DNA of 64,000 nucleotides from Amia ocellicauda. Its lineage: Eukaryota > Chordata > Actinopteri > Amiiformes > Amiidae. Where the stretch lies: NCBI RefSeq assembly GCF_036373705.1, contig NC_089863.1, positions 23,644,417-23,708,416 on the forward strand, given 5' to 3'. Numbering within the stretch: the first letter of the stretch is position 1; each line of letters begins with the position of its first letter. Positions 1 to 10,257 of the stretch are shown here, one piece after another. Position numbers and translations under genes: made by a program. The notes beneath the pieces were generated by a model, which was given only the letters and a program-made list of their open reading frames with translations, was not told the DNA's origin and searched no databases.

Positions 1-361
1 CGATGTCGGGGACAGGAGGGCGTCTCTGCCCGTGGCGCTGGAGCCCGAGCATCTCCCATCAGGTACAATCTGAGGAGATGAGCCCAAATTATATTATTTA
101 ATTGTGATATCGTTCTCACGGCTGTAGAAATGGTTGTTCCTGTTATTTCCTGCAACCCGGGAGCTTCGAACCCCATCCAGAAACCAGGGTAGCAGGACAG
201 TCTCGGGGGGAGGCGCAGGGACAGAAACAGTGACGCGTGTTTCGCTCTGCATTTCAGGGGCTGCAGAGGCGCCGGCCACGGACAGGAGCCCCTCCCGGTG
301 GACGAAAGTCTGCCGCTTCTTCGCGCGGATCCCGGCCGCCGTCTCCTCCCGGCTGCACTGG
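1..361 (+). other. Candidate GC-rich exons of an unrecognised gene (edge of window)
   Basis: Two open GC-rich blocks have splice-like edges. The first ends at 62 before a GTACAA donor. The second runs from 258, after a CTCTGCATTTCAG acceptor, to 361, before GTGAGG. The second block reads as a basic, Arg/Ser/Ala-rich stretch ending in SSRLHW and leaves phase 0. The implied intron would be 195 bp. I do not recognise the protein, and no similar exon occurs elsewhere in the window. It could be the 3' part of a gene starting left of position 1, or chance in GC-rich DNA. Neither domain nor start codon is visible. Confidence 0.22.
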
Positions 362-683
362 GTGAGGGTGGGGCGCGTGTGACCCCCAGGCCCCGGAGTC
401 CAGCCTGTCTGTGATGTTTGTCCCAGGTGAGTTTTCAGGCTTTTTACGTTGCTATCAAGTCATGTGGATCGACTGAAGCCTGTTAATAATAACGAATATA
501 ATTGGTTGTGTCACTGCCACAACTTAATTGTGTATTTGTCCACTTATTGTGTTGCATAATAAAATAATCGTATTTTTAAATTTGGTTCAATAACTGCTAA
601 CTAAGAGACTCTTCCGGTGGTTCACCAAGAGGCAGTTGGAGTTTTGACCCGGAAGTGCTTGTTATCGTGGCAAAATGGCCACG

Positions 684-1100
684 TGGTGGATATTGCACAG
701 TTTACTTTCAGAGTGAAAACAAACTTCGAATCAAATTCACCATCAGGTTTGAACGCATTTTACTTGGGTTTCGGATTGAGATTTGTGTAACTGAAGTTTT
801 CTCTCTCTTTCTTTCTCTCTCTCAGCCTGCAATTGTCATCCAGTATGGGTCCAACCCTCAGCCAGGATCACAGCCCAGCAGGGTGGGGGACGGTGTGGGA
901 GATGGAAACACCAGCGTCTTCCTGTTTTATTTAATTTTTGTGCTGGTTTTATTCTACACTAATACTCGAGTTGTGCAATACCTGGATCATTTCTGCCTGT
1001 CACATGGTTCACTAATTTGTCCATCTGTGTGTGTAGATATATAAATATGTATTGAAAATTATTTATAAAACTATTCTGGCAAGAGATATATTGCACCTTG
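684..1100 (+). pseudogene. Partial copy of MS4A terminal exon and 3' UTR
   Basis: This stretch is collinear with the end of the intact MS4A-like gene (about 34,510-34,960): intron end, acceptor CTCTCTCTCAG at 825, exon start at 826, and 3' UTR. The exon begins PAIVIQYGSNPQPGSQP, against [17 protein letters not shown] in the intact gene. About 68 bp net are missing after 876, which removes the PPEY tail and the stop. The frame then runs through former 3' UTR to a stop at 1,042-1,044, adding a hydrophobic stretch (FLFYLIFVLVLFY). No other MS4A exon is visible upstream in the window. It is either a dispersed pseudogene fragment or the last exon of a paralogue whose other exons lie outside. The first is more likely because the transmembrane exons are not within 650 bp. 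Confidence 0.7.
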
Positions 1101-1409
1101 CAGCCCTGCACCTGGGTCCACTTATCATGGCCACAGTGATTTCAATGTTCATTTTATTTCATTAGTGGGATTTTTACATATTTTTTAAACGATTAAGCTT
1201 TAAATAGTTTGTTACCTGGTCAGTTCTTCAGGTCAGTGCTTGTGTTGTATTACAGCGCCATACAGTCTCATAATGCAATAGTGGTCCAATTGTGTTCCAG
1301 ACTTTTGTTAATAATAGATGATGTTGCTGTTGACCGGTCCCTTTGTAGTCTTTACATGTATATCTATACATTATATGTTTGTTCGTACATATGTGTGCTC
1401 ATACAAATG

Positions 1410-1936
1410 TTTACAAGATGGTAGGCTTAATAAGCCTGTGTTAGTTTCATGTTATGCCAAGTTGGCTATGGTTAGTGGGGCATCAAATAAAATCCTGCTT
1501 AGGGCCCCCAAAAGCCTAGAAACAGCCCTAAAAGAGACTGACTGCATGCACTTAATGGAGCTGCTGCTGAAATGAGGGTTTCCACGCAGCCTAAACAGGA
1601 GGAAGTGACTGAGCAGCAGATGAGAATCCCTTGAGGTTTACAGGACATCTTCATTTTATTTTAAAAGGGATCTAAATAAAGGGGACTTCAGAGCAAACAC
1701 CGAGACAATCAGGACTGCAAAAGCCACTCAAACAAGGGGGATTGGAGAATCACCATCTGGCCTGCGTTTGGAGAAACTGCATTCTTGAAAGTGAGTTTCA
1801 AAATGAGATCACTATTGCTTGATCTCCACAAGGCATCTCCATTACATTACAGATGTACTACAGCATGCCTTGAGAGGGCAATACAGCCAGCATAATTCTG
1901 GACTGGAGCTGGAAGTAGGAGGGTTATTGTACTTGT
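1410..1936 (+). repeat. Inverted-duplication arm, outer block (pairs with 23,608-24,135)
   Basis: The reverse complement of this block reappears at 23,608-24,135 with only scattered differences. Shared landmarks include the run of sequence around TTGAGAGGGCAATACAGCC and the CCCCAAAAGCCTAG segment. No coding gene is evident in it. It lies upstream (5') of the TLR pseudogene in the left arm and of the intact TLR in the right arm. Confidence 0.85.
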
Positions 1937-3003
1937 TTGTGATGAACGGGCTTGAGCCATCATCCTAAAACTGAAACCCAAAAATACAAGAACGCCATTA
2001 ATGTGTGTGTTGTACGAGGACAGTTTATCCATCTCTCGCTCTCTCTCTAGTAAATGCTTCTATATTTCAGTATTAAAACTCCATTTAACCTCATAATCCA
2101 ACTCTCCTTCGAGTCCACACACACCCATACGTGCAAATAAATGGGAAGAGTCGATGGCTTAAAATACAGGTTTACATTTGCTTTCTGTTCAGGTTGGGGT
2201 CTGCCTCCGGGAGCCGGTCTAATGATGTCAGTGTTTTAAATAAGGAGTCTATTTAAAAGCACATGATTTGTAGGCAAAGGGGGCTCTTGCGATACAACTA
2301 ATCTATATACAGGGATGGGAAGTGTATATTTGGAGAGGAGTTAGGTCTCTTGTAGGCCACGCAATCTCCTCTATTGCGTGGGTTTAAGCATATTGTCACA
2401 GAGGTGGGGAAATTGCGATGTGCCAGGAGATGCATACTCTACATAATTACTTGGTCTTTACATGTAATGTATTACCCAGTTAGACTGACAGAAGTGTTAA
2501 TCCTTGTTGATTATTCTGTTCATAGATGCTGTCCAAAGGGAATGTTTGTTTGTTCGGTTTGTCTTTTCCCTCCCTCTGTAATATGGACGCTTCCATTTCT
2601 GCGGGAATGATAAATGCTTTACATACAGACAAGATGGGGTCTTCTCTTTCCGCTGGTTAAGAGGAAGGGTCACTAGCAATTAGTGGTGCCTTTTGTGTTG
2701 TGCCTAATGCAGATTTCACTGGGATTCAGAGTTTTCCAGTAGTGCTGGTTTAGTTTGCTTTTCATCTTTGTTTTTTTCTTTTCTGTGAATTTATGGACTC
2801 TTTTTGGTTCAAGAATGTTTCTTGGATTGACTTTTCTGGACTTTAAAGTTATAGTAAAATACTTGGTTCCACTGGAATATTACTGTCTCTGTTGCCTCAA
2901 TTTTTACACCCTTCATGGCCGCTTTCTATGACACCTGAGTGAACAGGTTTGGACATTTATTGTATGTAGTAGCAAGTCAATTCTCCATCACCTGGGACCT
3001 CAC
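1937..3003. other. Left-arm-only segment with no recognised gene
   Basis: About 1.07 kb is present in the left arm but absent at the equivalent place in the right arm (about 23,608). The junctions share a TGTT microhomology. It is therefore either an insertion here or a deletion on the other side. I see short CT-rich and T-rich stretches but no terminal repeats, no coding homology and no RNA gene. Confidence 0.6.
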
Positions 3004-3215
3004 TGTTGAAAACCGAAATTTTCCAAAAGCTGCATTTTTCGCTTTCATCATGAAATGTACGTTTTTTTTCTGTTTACATCAAAAAAGGATTTTGCATGGT
3101 ATTATTATCATTTTAATTATATTAATGTCTTAAATTAATTATTCTTGTGTGTGTGTGTGTTGCCTTTATACAGGATAAATCCAAATAACACAAGTGCTTT
3201 ATTAATTCAGTTTAA
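3004..3215 (+). repeat. Diverged inverted-duplication block (pairs with 23,398-23,608)
   Basis: This aligns to the reverse complement of the region upstream of the intact TLR, for example GAAAAGCTGCATTTT-like and TTATATTAATG segments. By eye the identity is only about 80%, with small indels and a (TG)n expansion at 3,148-3,160. It ends at a TTTAA shared with TLR coding sequence, where the pseudogene begins. Confidence 0.75.
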
Positions 3216-4747
3216 AGGCTTGCTGAGGCTGAGGTCCTTGAATCTCCAGCACAACAAGATTTCTGTGGTTGAGAAACACCGTTTTGAATACTTAAGAAAC
3301 CTAAAGTCGCTCTCTATGGATTGGAACCCACTCACACGCATAGAAGAGGGTGCTTTTGAGAATCAAGTTTCTTTGGAAGATCTCAGTTTGGGAAATTTGG
3401 AAACTTTGGTCTCCATGTTGAATTTGACGTCGCTCTTCAAGAGGCTGCCAGAGAAGAGGGTCTGTTCGTATCGCCATCGGGGGTGACAGTCATCCCAGTG
3501 CTGGCCTCACTCTCAGTCTGAGGGGGCGGTCTGTTTCCGTTGTTGACTGTCACAGACCGTTTTTTGAGCATGTCATCGAGGTCCACGCTAAAACTGAACA
3601 ACTCCGTTGCGGCTCCGATTTCATGGCCAAGTACGTCCCCAATGTCAAAGACTTTGAATATATCTCCGAGTTGTCTGCAACATTCATCGACTACACTGAT
3701 CTGAACAGCCTCACCAAACTGCGACGCCTGATTCTTGTGAACATCAACCTGTTTGAGCAGCCCAATCTTCTCCTGATTTTCAGGAACTTAAGCCAACTTG
3801 AAACTCTCGTGATGGTCAACTGCAGGATCCCCTCCTTGGAGATCAGCCTAACCAAGGACCTCACATCCTTGAAATCCTTTGCTCTCCATATTGCCAACCC
3901 TGTCAGTTGAGGGAATGGTCTCTTTGATGCCGTGGCTGACCTGAAGTTTCTGTATTTGATACATCTCAATGTCTACTGCCTTTGCGAGAACGCTTGGTTT
4001 GTCACCTGGGCAAAGGCACAGACAGGGTTGCAGGCCTTGGTGTGGAAGCCTGACCTGCAAGACGTGACGTGCCCAGCGGCGAAAGGCACGGCGAATTTCC
4101 TCCAGTTTGTGCAGGGCAGCTGTGTTTTCGAAACAGAGTTCATTCTGTTTGTGTCGACAGCCTGCGGCCTTCTCTTTTTCATGTCCGCTGTCCTGATTTA
4201 TAACCTGGCTGGCGCCTACCTGCTGGCTCTGTTCTACATCCTCCGCGGCTGGCTGGCCAACCTCACGCGCCGAGGGGATGCGGGGAGGCGCTACCAGTTC
4301 GACGCCTTCGTCTCCTACTGCGAGAAGGACGAGGACTGGGTCTTGGAGGAGCTCCTGCCCAACCTGGAGCAGCGAGGCCCCCCGTTCCTGCGCCTCTGCC
4401 TGCACAGCCGCGACTTCCAGCCGGGCAAGGACGTGGTGGACAACATCACAGACAGCATCTACAGCAGCCGCCGAACCCTCTGCGTGGTCAGCCGCCACTC
4501 CCTCCAGAGCGGCTGGTGCTCCCTGGAGATGAGACTGGCCACCTACCGGCTGCAGGTGGAGCGGCGAGACGTTCTGATGCTGCTGTTCCTGGAGGAGATC
4601 CCCCCGGTGCTGCTGTCGGCCCACCACAGGCTAGCCCGGCTGGTGAAGACCAGGACCTACCTGGACTGGCCGCAGGACGAAAGACAGCGTCCGGCCTTCT
4701 GGGACCGACTGCAGGCCAAGATAGCCAGTGGGCGGCCGACTGACTAA
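3211..4747 (+). pseudogene. TLR11-subfamily Toll-like receptor pseudogene (5'-truncated)
   Basis: This is nearly identical to residues about 417-937 of the intact minus-strand TLR at 20,201-23,014. It keeps the later leucine-rich repeats, the LRR C-terminal cap (CLCENAWFVTW), the transmembrane helix and a complete TIR domain with FDAFVSYC, RDFQPG and AFWDRL boxes. Three lesions are visible. The signal peptide, the N-terminal half and the promoter-proximal DNA were removed by a deletion with TTTAA at the junction (3,211-3,215). A 29-bp net deletion near 3,455 shifts the frame and gives a stop at 3,484. A Trp codon became TGA at 3,908-3,910. The last 271 codons (from 3,932) remain open, so a membrane-TIR fragment could still be encoded, but no promoter is evident. 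It is the left-arm member of the inverted duplication. Confidence 0.93.
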
Positions 4748-5550
4748 GAGGGTTGAAGGAGAATCACAGGAGAGAGTAATAATCAAGTACAACTATCTTA
4801 GATTTCTAAGTTGCCAGTCCTGAAGCATGTTTACCAGCAGAATTGGTCATAAGTGGCATTGGCAGATTTAATTTGTGTGTAATCGCATTTTAATCACTTG
4901 ATCACTGGCATACAAATAATCATAGTTTTTTTTTTTTTAACAAATATCAGATCAATTGGTTGAATTCAGTTAAAATATGAATCTCTTTTCAGAGAACTCA
5001 TGTATCCCTCTTCAGTTCAAGTGAAGTCGAAGTTTGTGTGTGATATCCTGACAATGAGTAGAAGCTCTGCTGGGGTTTTTCCCGTGGGTGTACCGAGGGG
5101 CCGAAATGCTTTATCTTTTTTAACATGCCTCAAGCTTCCTGTATCAACACTTACAGAATTTCAATTCACTTGCCTGCAATTTGTTTTGTTTTAATGGTTG
5201 CATTAAAAGTATTCAAAACACCTGTTTTGTACTTAAACACATTTCTAAAAGGAATAATTGTACATAGATTGAATGGACACCAGCACCAGCCCCGTGAGAG
5301 AACTGACATCACAGATGCCCCCCTCCCTCCACTCTCCTGAGGTGCAGGATAGCTATTGCATTGTTCTGTATATATATTGAATGTTTTTCTTTACTATTGT
5401 GATTTTTTGCACGTTATTTTAGTTTTTTTTTATCACGTTAAGATTTTAAAATTTTTAAGTGATTTTAGAATTGTTTAATTTTTTTTTAATCATAAGTATT
5501 ACAATTTTGAATGTCCTTTAATTTTGTAATGTAAAATACTTCTCAATAAA
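4748..5550 (+). other. 3' UTR equivalent of the TLR pseudogene, with AATAAA
   Basis: This duplicates the 3' UTR of the intact TLR (20,200 down to 18,176), without the Tc1 insertion. The polyadenylation signal AATAAA is at 5,545-5,550. The uninterrupted Tc1 target site, a short TA run, is at about 5,369-5,378. Differences between arms are rare here. Confidence 0.75.
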
Positions 5551-5928
5551 AACAGTATTTTGATTTTTTGGATTGACTTTTGTTTTGTAGTGCATCACAG
5601 CCTATTAAATTACCTGCTCAGTAAGAAACTAATATTAGGCAGCCGAGTTCATTTCCACTGAAACAGAGAAACCAGTTCCTCTGCTGTTTTTCCTCGCAGT
5701 TTAAACAGGAAGAGCAGCAGAATGCAGTTCAGAAACGTCTCTGTAAAACCTGTTTGTGTTTGATGGATATTGTCAAGCATGCTGAACTGAATTGACTACT
5801 TGACCATGGGATGCACTCATCTTTATCTCTGCTCTCTCTGTGTCCTTAAACAGATCTCTCTAGAGGGAAGCTCTGGTTTCACTTCTCACATTTATTTCTG
5901 CCTGTTCTTTACTTCTGAATAGTGTCTA
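5551..5928. repeat. Inverted-duplication arm between TLR 3' end and LTR
   Basis: Non-coding arm sequence matched in reverse complement at about 17,800-18,175. The part from 5,825 to 5,928 has a third, older inverted copy at 9,838-9,945, including the CTCTAGAGGGAAGC-like segment. I see no gene in it. Confidence 0.7.
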
Positions 5929-6931
5929 TGTAACAGAGGGTGCCAGGGGTTCTGTGTTTCTCTTTATTTCACTTATAATATCCTTTATTGTTTTTTTTAT
6001 TTGTTCCTAATTATTCACTAATTGTTTTATCATCACTAATTGATTTATTGATGTTTGGATTGTTTCACATTATTTGTGTGTGAATACACGGGACACAGCC
6101 GACCTTCACTCACAGCCACTTCACCTGTTAGCACTCGGCACGGACAACCTGGATAGAAGCCGCCCTGATTAGAGGGAAAAGGAGACCAGCACCAGCACCA
6201 GCAGGCTTGGCTGTGGAGTGGGGATATACCGGCTGTGAGGTTACCAGCCGGTAAAAGTTAAGCCTCCGTGGGTGCCAAGGCTCCTTGCGGAAAACGCTGG
6301 GTTGAGGAACATTTATTCTATTCTTTCTCTCTCTCCCCTTTTCTTTGTTTGATTGTTGGCTGCATTGACAAGCGGGTCCGATCGGGGAAGAGTGACGCAG
6401 GGAGGGACCTGCACCCTTAGCCCGGAACGAGAGCCTTCATCTCAGGCCAACTTGGGACCTGTTTCACTACTATTGCTATTGGATTGTATTGGGATTATTT
6501 CCCTTTAAAGTTGCTGTTCTTACATTCGTGGCTGCTGTTTTTGTTTTTTAGGGCCTAGTTTTAGGATTTTAGTATAGGATTTTATCATAGTTTAATTTTG
6601 TAGCTTTTAGTCTTTTCTATTGGATTTGAGTATTTACTTGCCCAGATAATTAAAAGCAATTTAAACTGTTTTAGATTAGGATTGAGCCCTTTGGGAATGG
6701 CAGACTTTGTGCCCTGGTAGTTGTCCCCCCCTTTTACTGATTGTATTGTGGCTATTCATTGTGTAAAATAAACTTCCTTCTTATTGCCTTTCTGAAGCCT
6801 GTGCTGTATGTACTGAGATCTTGCCGAACCTGCACGGGAACACTGGGTGGTAGCGGGTCCCCATCTCACAATAATAATCTTGGGTGTAGTGGGATTAGGT
6901 TTGGGTTCAGTGTTCACTGCCACCCGTGACA
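5929..6931 (+). mobile_element. Solo LTR of a Ty3/Gypsy- or ERV-type retrotransposon
   Basis: A 1,003-bp element starts TGTAACAG and ends GTGACA (TG...CA ends). It is flanked by a 4-bp target duplication TCTA (5,925-5,928 and 6,932-6,935). An AATAAA lies near its 3' part at about 6,768. A related sequence at 9,838-9,841 preserves the empty site (GTGTCTA followed directly by TT-CAATATGG on the opposite strand), which confirms the insertion boundaries. No gag, pol or second LTR is attached, so it is a solo LTR. A truncated copy sits in the right arm (16,846-17,797). The superfamily is inferred from the ends and the duplication length only. Confidence 0.75.
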
Positions 6932-6935
6932 TCTA

Positions 6936-7470
6936 TTCCAATATGGATTCAATGACTTTGGTCACATATACACTTGGACTGGGACGAGCAACCCTGGTCC
7001 TGGAGGGCCACAGGACAGCCCTGCACTAGGATTGTGATTGTTTTACAGATTTAGAAACATCACGATTGCTCAGATTCAGCTGATTCACAGCTTCTGCTTT
7101 TACTGCACTGCAAGTGTTGTAAAATTCCTGGAATACAGTTTCTGAAAAGGTGTAATATACAATCAAATGTATTATAAACACCCAAAGGCAAATATTTTAC
7201 ATGTAAAATAACATTTCTCACGAATGAAAGAGGAAATTAGGCTACAGCAAATATATTTTGACAGTTTTGTTTGAGTTATTTTTCCAAGAAATTGTCCATT
7301 TGTATTTAACTTTTATTATTATTATTTATTTATTAGCAGATGCCCTTGTCCAGGGTGACTTACAAAATATAAGCGGAATACAAAGTGCAATAATACACTT
7401 AAATATTGATGGTGAAAAGATCTTATTAAAGGTGTAGAAAGGACTGACATGATTTGTCTTGATTTCAGCC
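6936..7470. repeat. Older inverted repeat, left half (pairs with about 9,325-9,837)
   Basis: The reverse complement is found at about 9,325-9,837, clearly more diverged than the main arms. It contains a repeat with CAACCCTGGTCCTGGAGG ends at 6,985-7,025, which is internally deleted relative to its copy at 9,590-9,790. It also contains an L2-type tail (7,325-7,394). No gene is seen. Confidence 0.6.
7325..7394 (-). repeat. L2-type LINE/SINE 3' tail fragment
   Basis: The motif TTAGCAGATGCCCTTGTCC followed by AGGGTGACTTACAAAA is the reverse complement of the 3' end of the L2 element seen at 38,043-38,610. It is a short fragment without coding capacity. Confidence 0.5.
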
Positions 7471-7794
7471 TTTACATCATCGAGCTATGGACACACAGCA
7501 TATCAGCATTCGGAAACAACTCTTACTATTTAATTATATCAGTATTCACACATTAAAATAAAAAACAAACAAACAAATGAGAAAAACATAGCACTCACAA
7601 GTTGAATGTGCTGCCATCACAGTCTGCTGAAAGATTGCTGTGATGGACAGTCCTCTTGCTGTGATATTTGTGTTTTGGAGTTGGACACGCTGTATAGTGG
7701 GTACACACATGTACAGTCCCATACAGTGTGGTATGTACATTCAAAGTTCACAGTTATGCCAAATAGTAAGGTCAAATTAGTGGGAAGCTCAGCT

Positions 7795-7945
7795 AAAGCT
7801 GATTGGTTGTCTAAAAACCTTATATAAGGAAAGGGTGCGCTAATTTTGCGCCAGTGAGGAGTGGAGGTGTGTTGTGATTCTCCTTAATAAATGTGTATAA
7901 TTGTGTTTTCACCGAGAGTTGAGGGTGTTTTTTTTACAGTGCAAA
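7795..7945 (+). promoter_or_regulatory. LTR-like promoter segment (CCAAT, TATA, AATAAA)
   Basis: An inverted CCAAT box (ATTGGT at 7,802), TATATAAG at 7,821-7,828 and AATAAA at 7,886-7,891 lie within 90 bp, followed by a T-run. This compact promoter plus polyadenylation order is typical of an LTR U3-R region. I could not define both ends or a target duplication. It may instead be a chance arrangement in AT-rich DNA. Confidence 0.3.
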
Positions 7946-8544
7946 CCAGCTTCAGCTTTTCTTTTGTGGGATCCATGTAAATTATTATTTCTGGTCTGCT
8001 CTACCTGAGACGCGACAGAAAATTGGTGAAATCAACCAATCACTCCAACTTGTACAGGAATATCATGTATTTATTAACATCCTCCAATGATTCAATTAAA
8101 CCTATGTTAATAGTATTGACAGATACACACATTCATCCTGGGATTACACCCCACAACATTCAGTTATGGGTCCCTAACCATTACTTTATGGTCATAATTT
8201 CTTAGACTGAAATGAACTCTGTATTTCACAAATTTTATTTTTAAGAGCAATGAAGCTGCCAGCAGTACATGGTGTGAGCTAGAGGGCCTGAGTAGGACAC
8301 AACAGTTCCTCATTGAGAATTGATCGTACATCAGAGACCATCTGATTGCAAGTGGGGTGTAGAGAGCTCTTTATTTTCATATCTGACATGTAGCTAAAGG
8401 TCAGCCTACAAACATGTATCCCCTAACTGCTTTACAATGTGTATTTTTGAATTTTATTTGCCTGCAAACAAGGGATTATAGTGCTGACATAGAGGTCCAA
8501 CACACATTAGAGTTTAATATGAATGTAATGCTATGTTTTTGCTA
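7946..8544. other. AT-rich spacer, no recognised gene
   Basis: Short open frames only, without homology I recognise, splice signals or terminal repeats. Confidence 0.5.
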
Positions 8545-8600
8545 TTTATTTCTTAGCAGATGCCCTTTTCCAGAGCAACTACACATTTCAAGAATGACCT
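8545..8600 (-). repeat. L2-type 3' tail fragment
   Basis: TTTCTTAGCAGATGCCC followed by a degenerate CCAGAGCAACTACA matches the inverted 3' end of L2-type elements in the window. Confidence 0.45.
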
Positions 8601-8694
8601 TACAATTAAAGCAAGTACAACATACTGTACCACTGTTAACCCATTTACAGTATTGCTTGTGCGTGTTGACATTATCTGATTTTTGATACAGGAC

Positions 8695-9229
8695 ATCCAG
8701 GAGCACAACAGTGCCCTTTACCCCAGGCGTGCTCATGGAGAAGTAACTGAGGAAGAGCACAACAAACAGTGGCTGCAGCCCGACTGTGACTCTGGCAGAG
8801 GACAGGAGGTAAGAACCCAGGCGCGGAGCAGGACAGAGAGGTCAGACAAGCAGTGGCTCTCGGGCCGGCAACAGGAGCAGTAGAGCTCAGGCTAACGGCG
8901 ACGTCAAGGACACGGGCAGGAGGTCTGTCGATGATGCGAACGAGGCAGGGAGGGTAATCCGGGAGACGAGGGTCAAAAATGAGAAAGCTGAGGGGCGATA
9001 ACAAGGAAGCTAAACACAGGTCTGGAACGCTCAGCAAAGGGGAATAAATACTAGTGTTGATGAGCAGGAGAATAAGAGGCAGGGGTGGTGATGATCCAGT
9101 TAAGCAGGGACAATAATAGAGTCATCAGGTACACGGAGCCGGAGATCCAAGGACAGAGACAGAGGATGCTGTGGCAATAGGGACCTCTGGCGGTGAACTT
9201 GTGGATGGTTGGGCTGTGGATGTGACATC
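8695..9229 (-). mobile_element. Gypsy-like LTR or LTR fragment
   Basis: Read on the minus strand, it begins TGTCACATCC at 9,229 and continues as a GC-richer, C/T-biased sequence with short alternating open frames, unlike the AT-rich surroundings. This style of sequence is common in fish Gypsy LTRs. The other end and a target duplication are not resolved. No internal retroelement genes are attached. Confidence 0.38.
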
Positions 9230-9324
9230 AATATGGTTCGTGAACGTTTGTTGCATTATGTTACATCATATCAAGGACAGTGAATATCAATAGTCTACAC
9301 AACCTTATTGAAAATGCAGCTGTT

Positions 9325-9945
9325 CATGAAATCAAGACAAATTATATTGGACCTTTTTACATCTTTAATGAGATCTTATAACCAACAATATTTAAATGAA
9401 AAACAAATGGATCATTTCTTGGAAAATAATAATAAGAGGAATAATTTCCTCTCTCATCCATGAGAAATTTGTGCGTGAGAAATTTGATATGGAAAATATT
9501 TGCTGTGCAGTAAAAACAGAAACTGTAAATCAGCTGATTGTGAGCAATCGTGATGTTTTTGAATCTGTAAAATAATCACATTGCTAGTGCAGGGCTGGCC
9601 CACTCGGTTCCTGGAGAGACACAGTCCTGCAGGTTTTCTAGGTCTCTCTCAATCACCAATCACTGGATACTTGAACACGGGGAAATCTTGCCTAATTTAA
9701 ACCCACAATTGGCTCAGATAAGCAGTTCACAATCTGGATAAAACTAAAACCTGTAGGCCCTGTGGCTCTTCAGGACCAGGGTTGGCCGGCCCTTTCCAAG
9801 TGTATATGTGGTCAAAGGCATTGAATCCATATTGAAATAGACACTATTCAGAAATAAAGAACAGGAAGAAATACATGTGAGAAGTGAAACCAAAGCTTCC
9901 TTCTAGAGAGATCTGTTTAAGGACACAGAGAGAGCAGAGATAAAG
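9325..9945. repeat. Older inverted repeat, right half, with empty LTR site
   Basis: This is the reverse complement of 5,825-5,928 joined directly to 6,936-7,470. The 1-kb LTR is missing here, and the pre-integration TAGA (TCTA on the other strand) is at 9,838-9,841. It contains a small repeat at 9,590-9,790 bounded by GTGCAGGGCTGGCC and GGACCAGGGTTGGCC. Confidence 0.65.
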
Positions 9946-10221
9946 ACATATAGCATTGCGTTTAATGTTCTATGTAATGTTTCTCATTACATTGCCAGGT
10001 ATTCTGAAGCATTGCTCAATTCTCCGCTTTTGTAGCCATCTAATTAATTTTACGGTCATGTTGGTGGTTACTTTATTTTCAATATTTCTTAGAGGCTTCT
10101 CTAGTGTCAATTTCCACCAGGACTTGTCAATTGCCTGAAAAACGGAAAAGACGTGCTTTAGTCAGATGTGTGACAAAATTAAGTACTTTCAACTGGAACT
10201 GAAAAGCTATTTCAATTTTAA

Positions 10222-10257
<36 letters not shown>

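Noticed and set aside
3848..4627. 259-codon frame antisense to the TLR TIR region (also 20,321-21,100)
   Set aside because: Shadow of GC-rich TLR coding sequence; the sense frame has clear domain homology.
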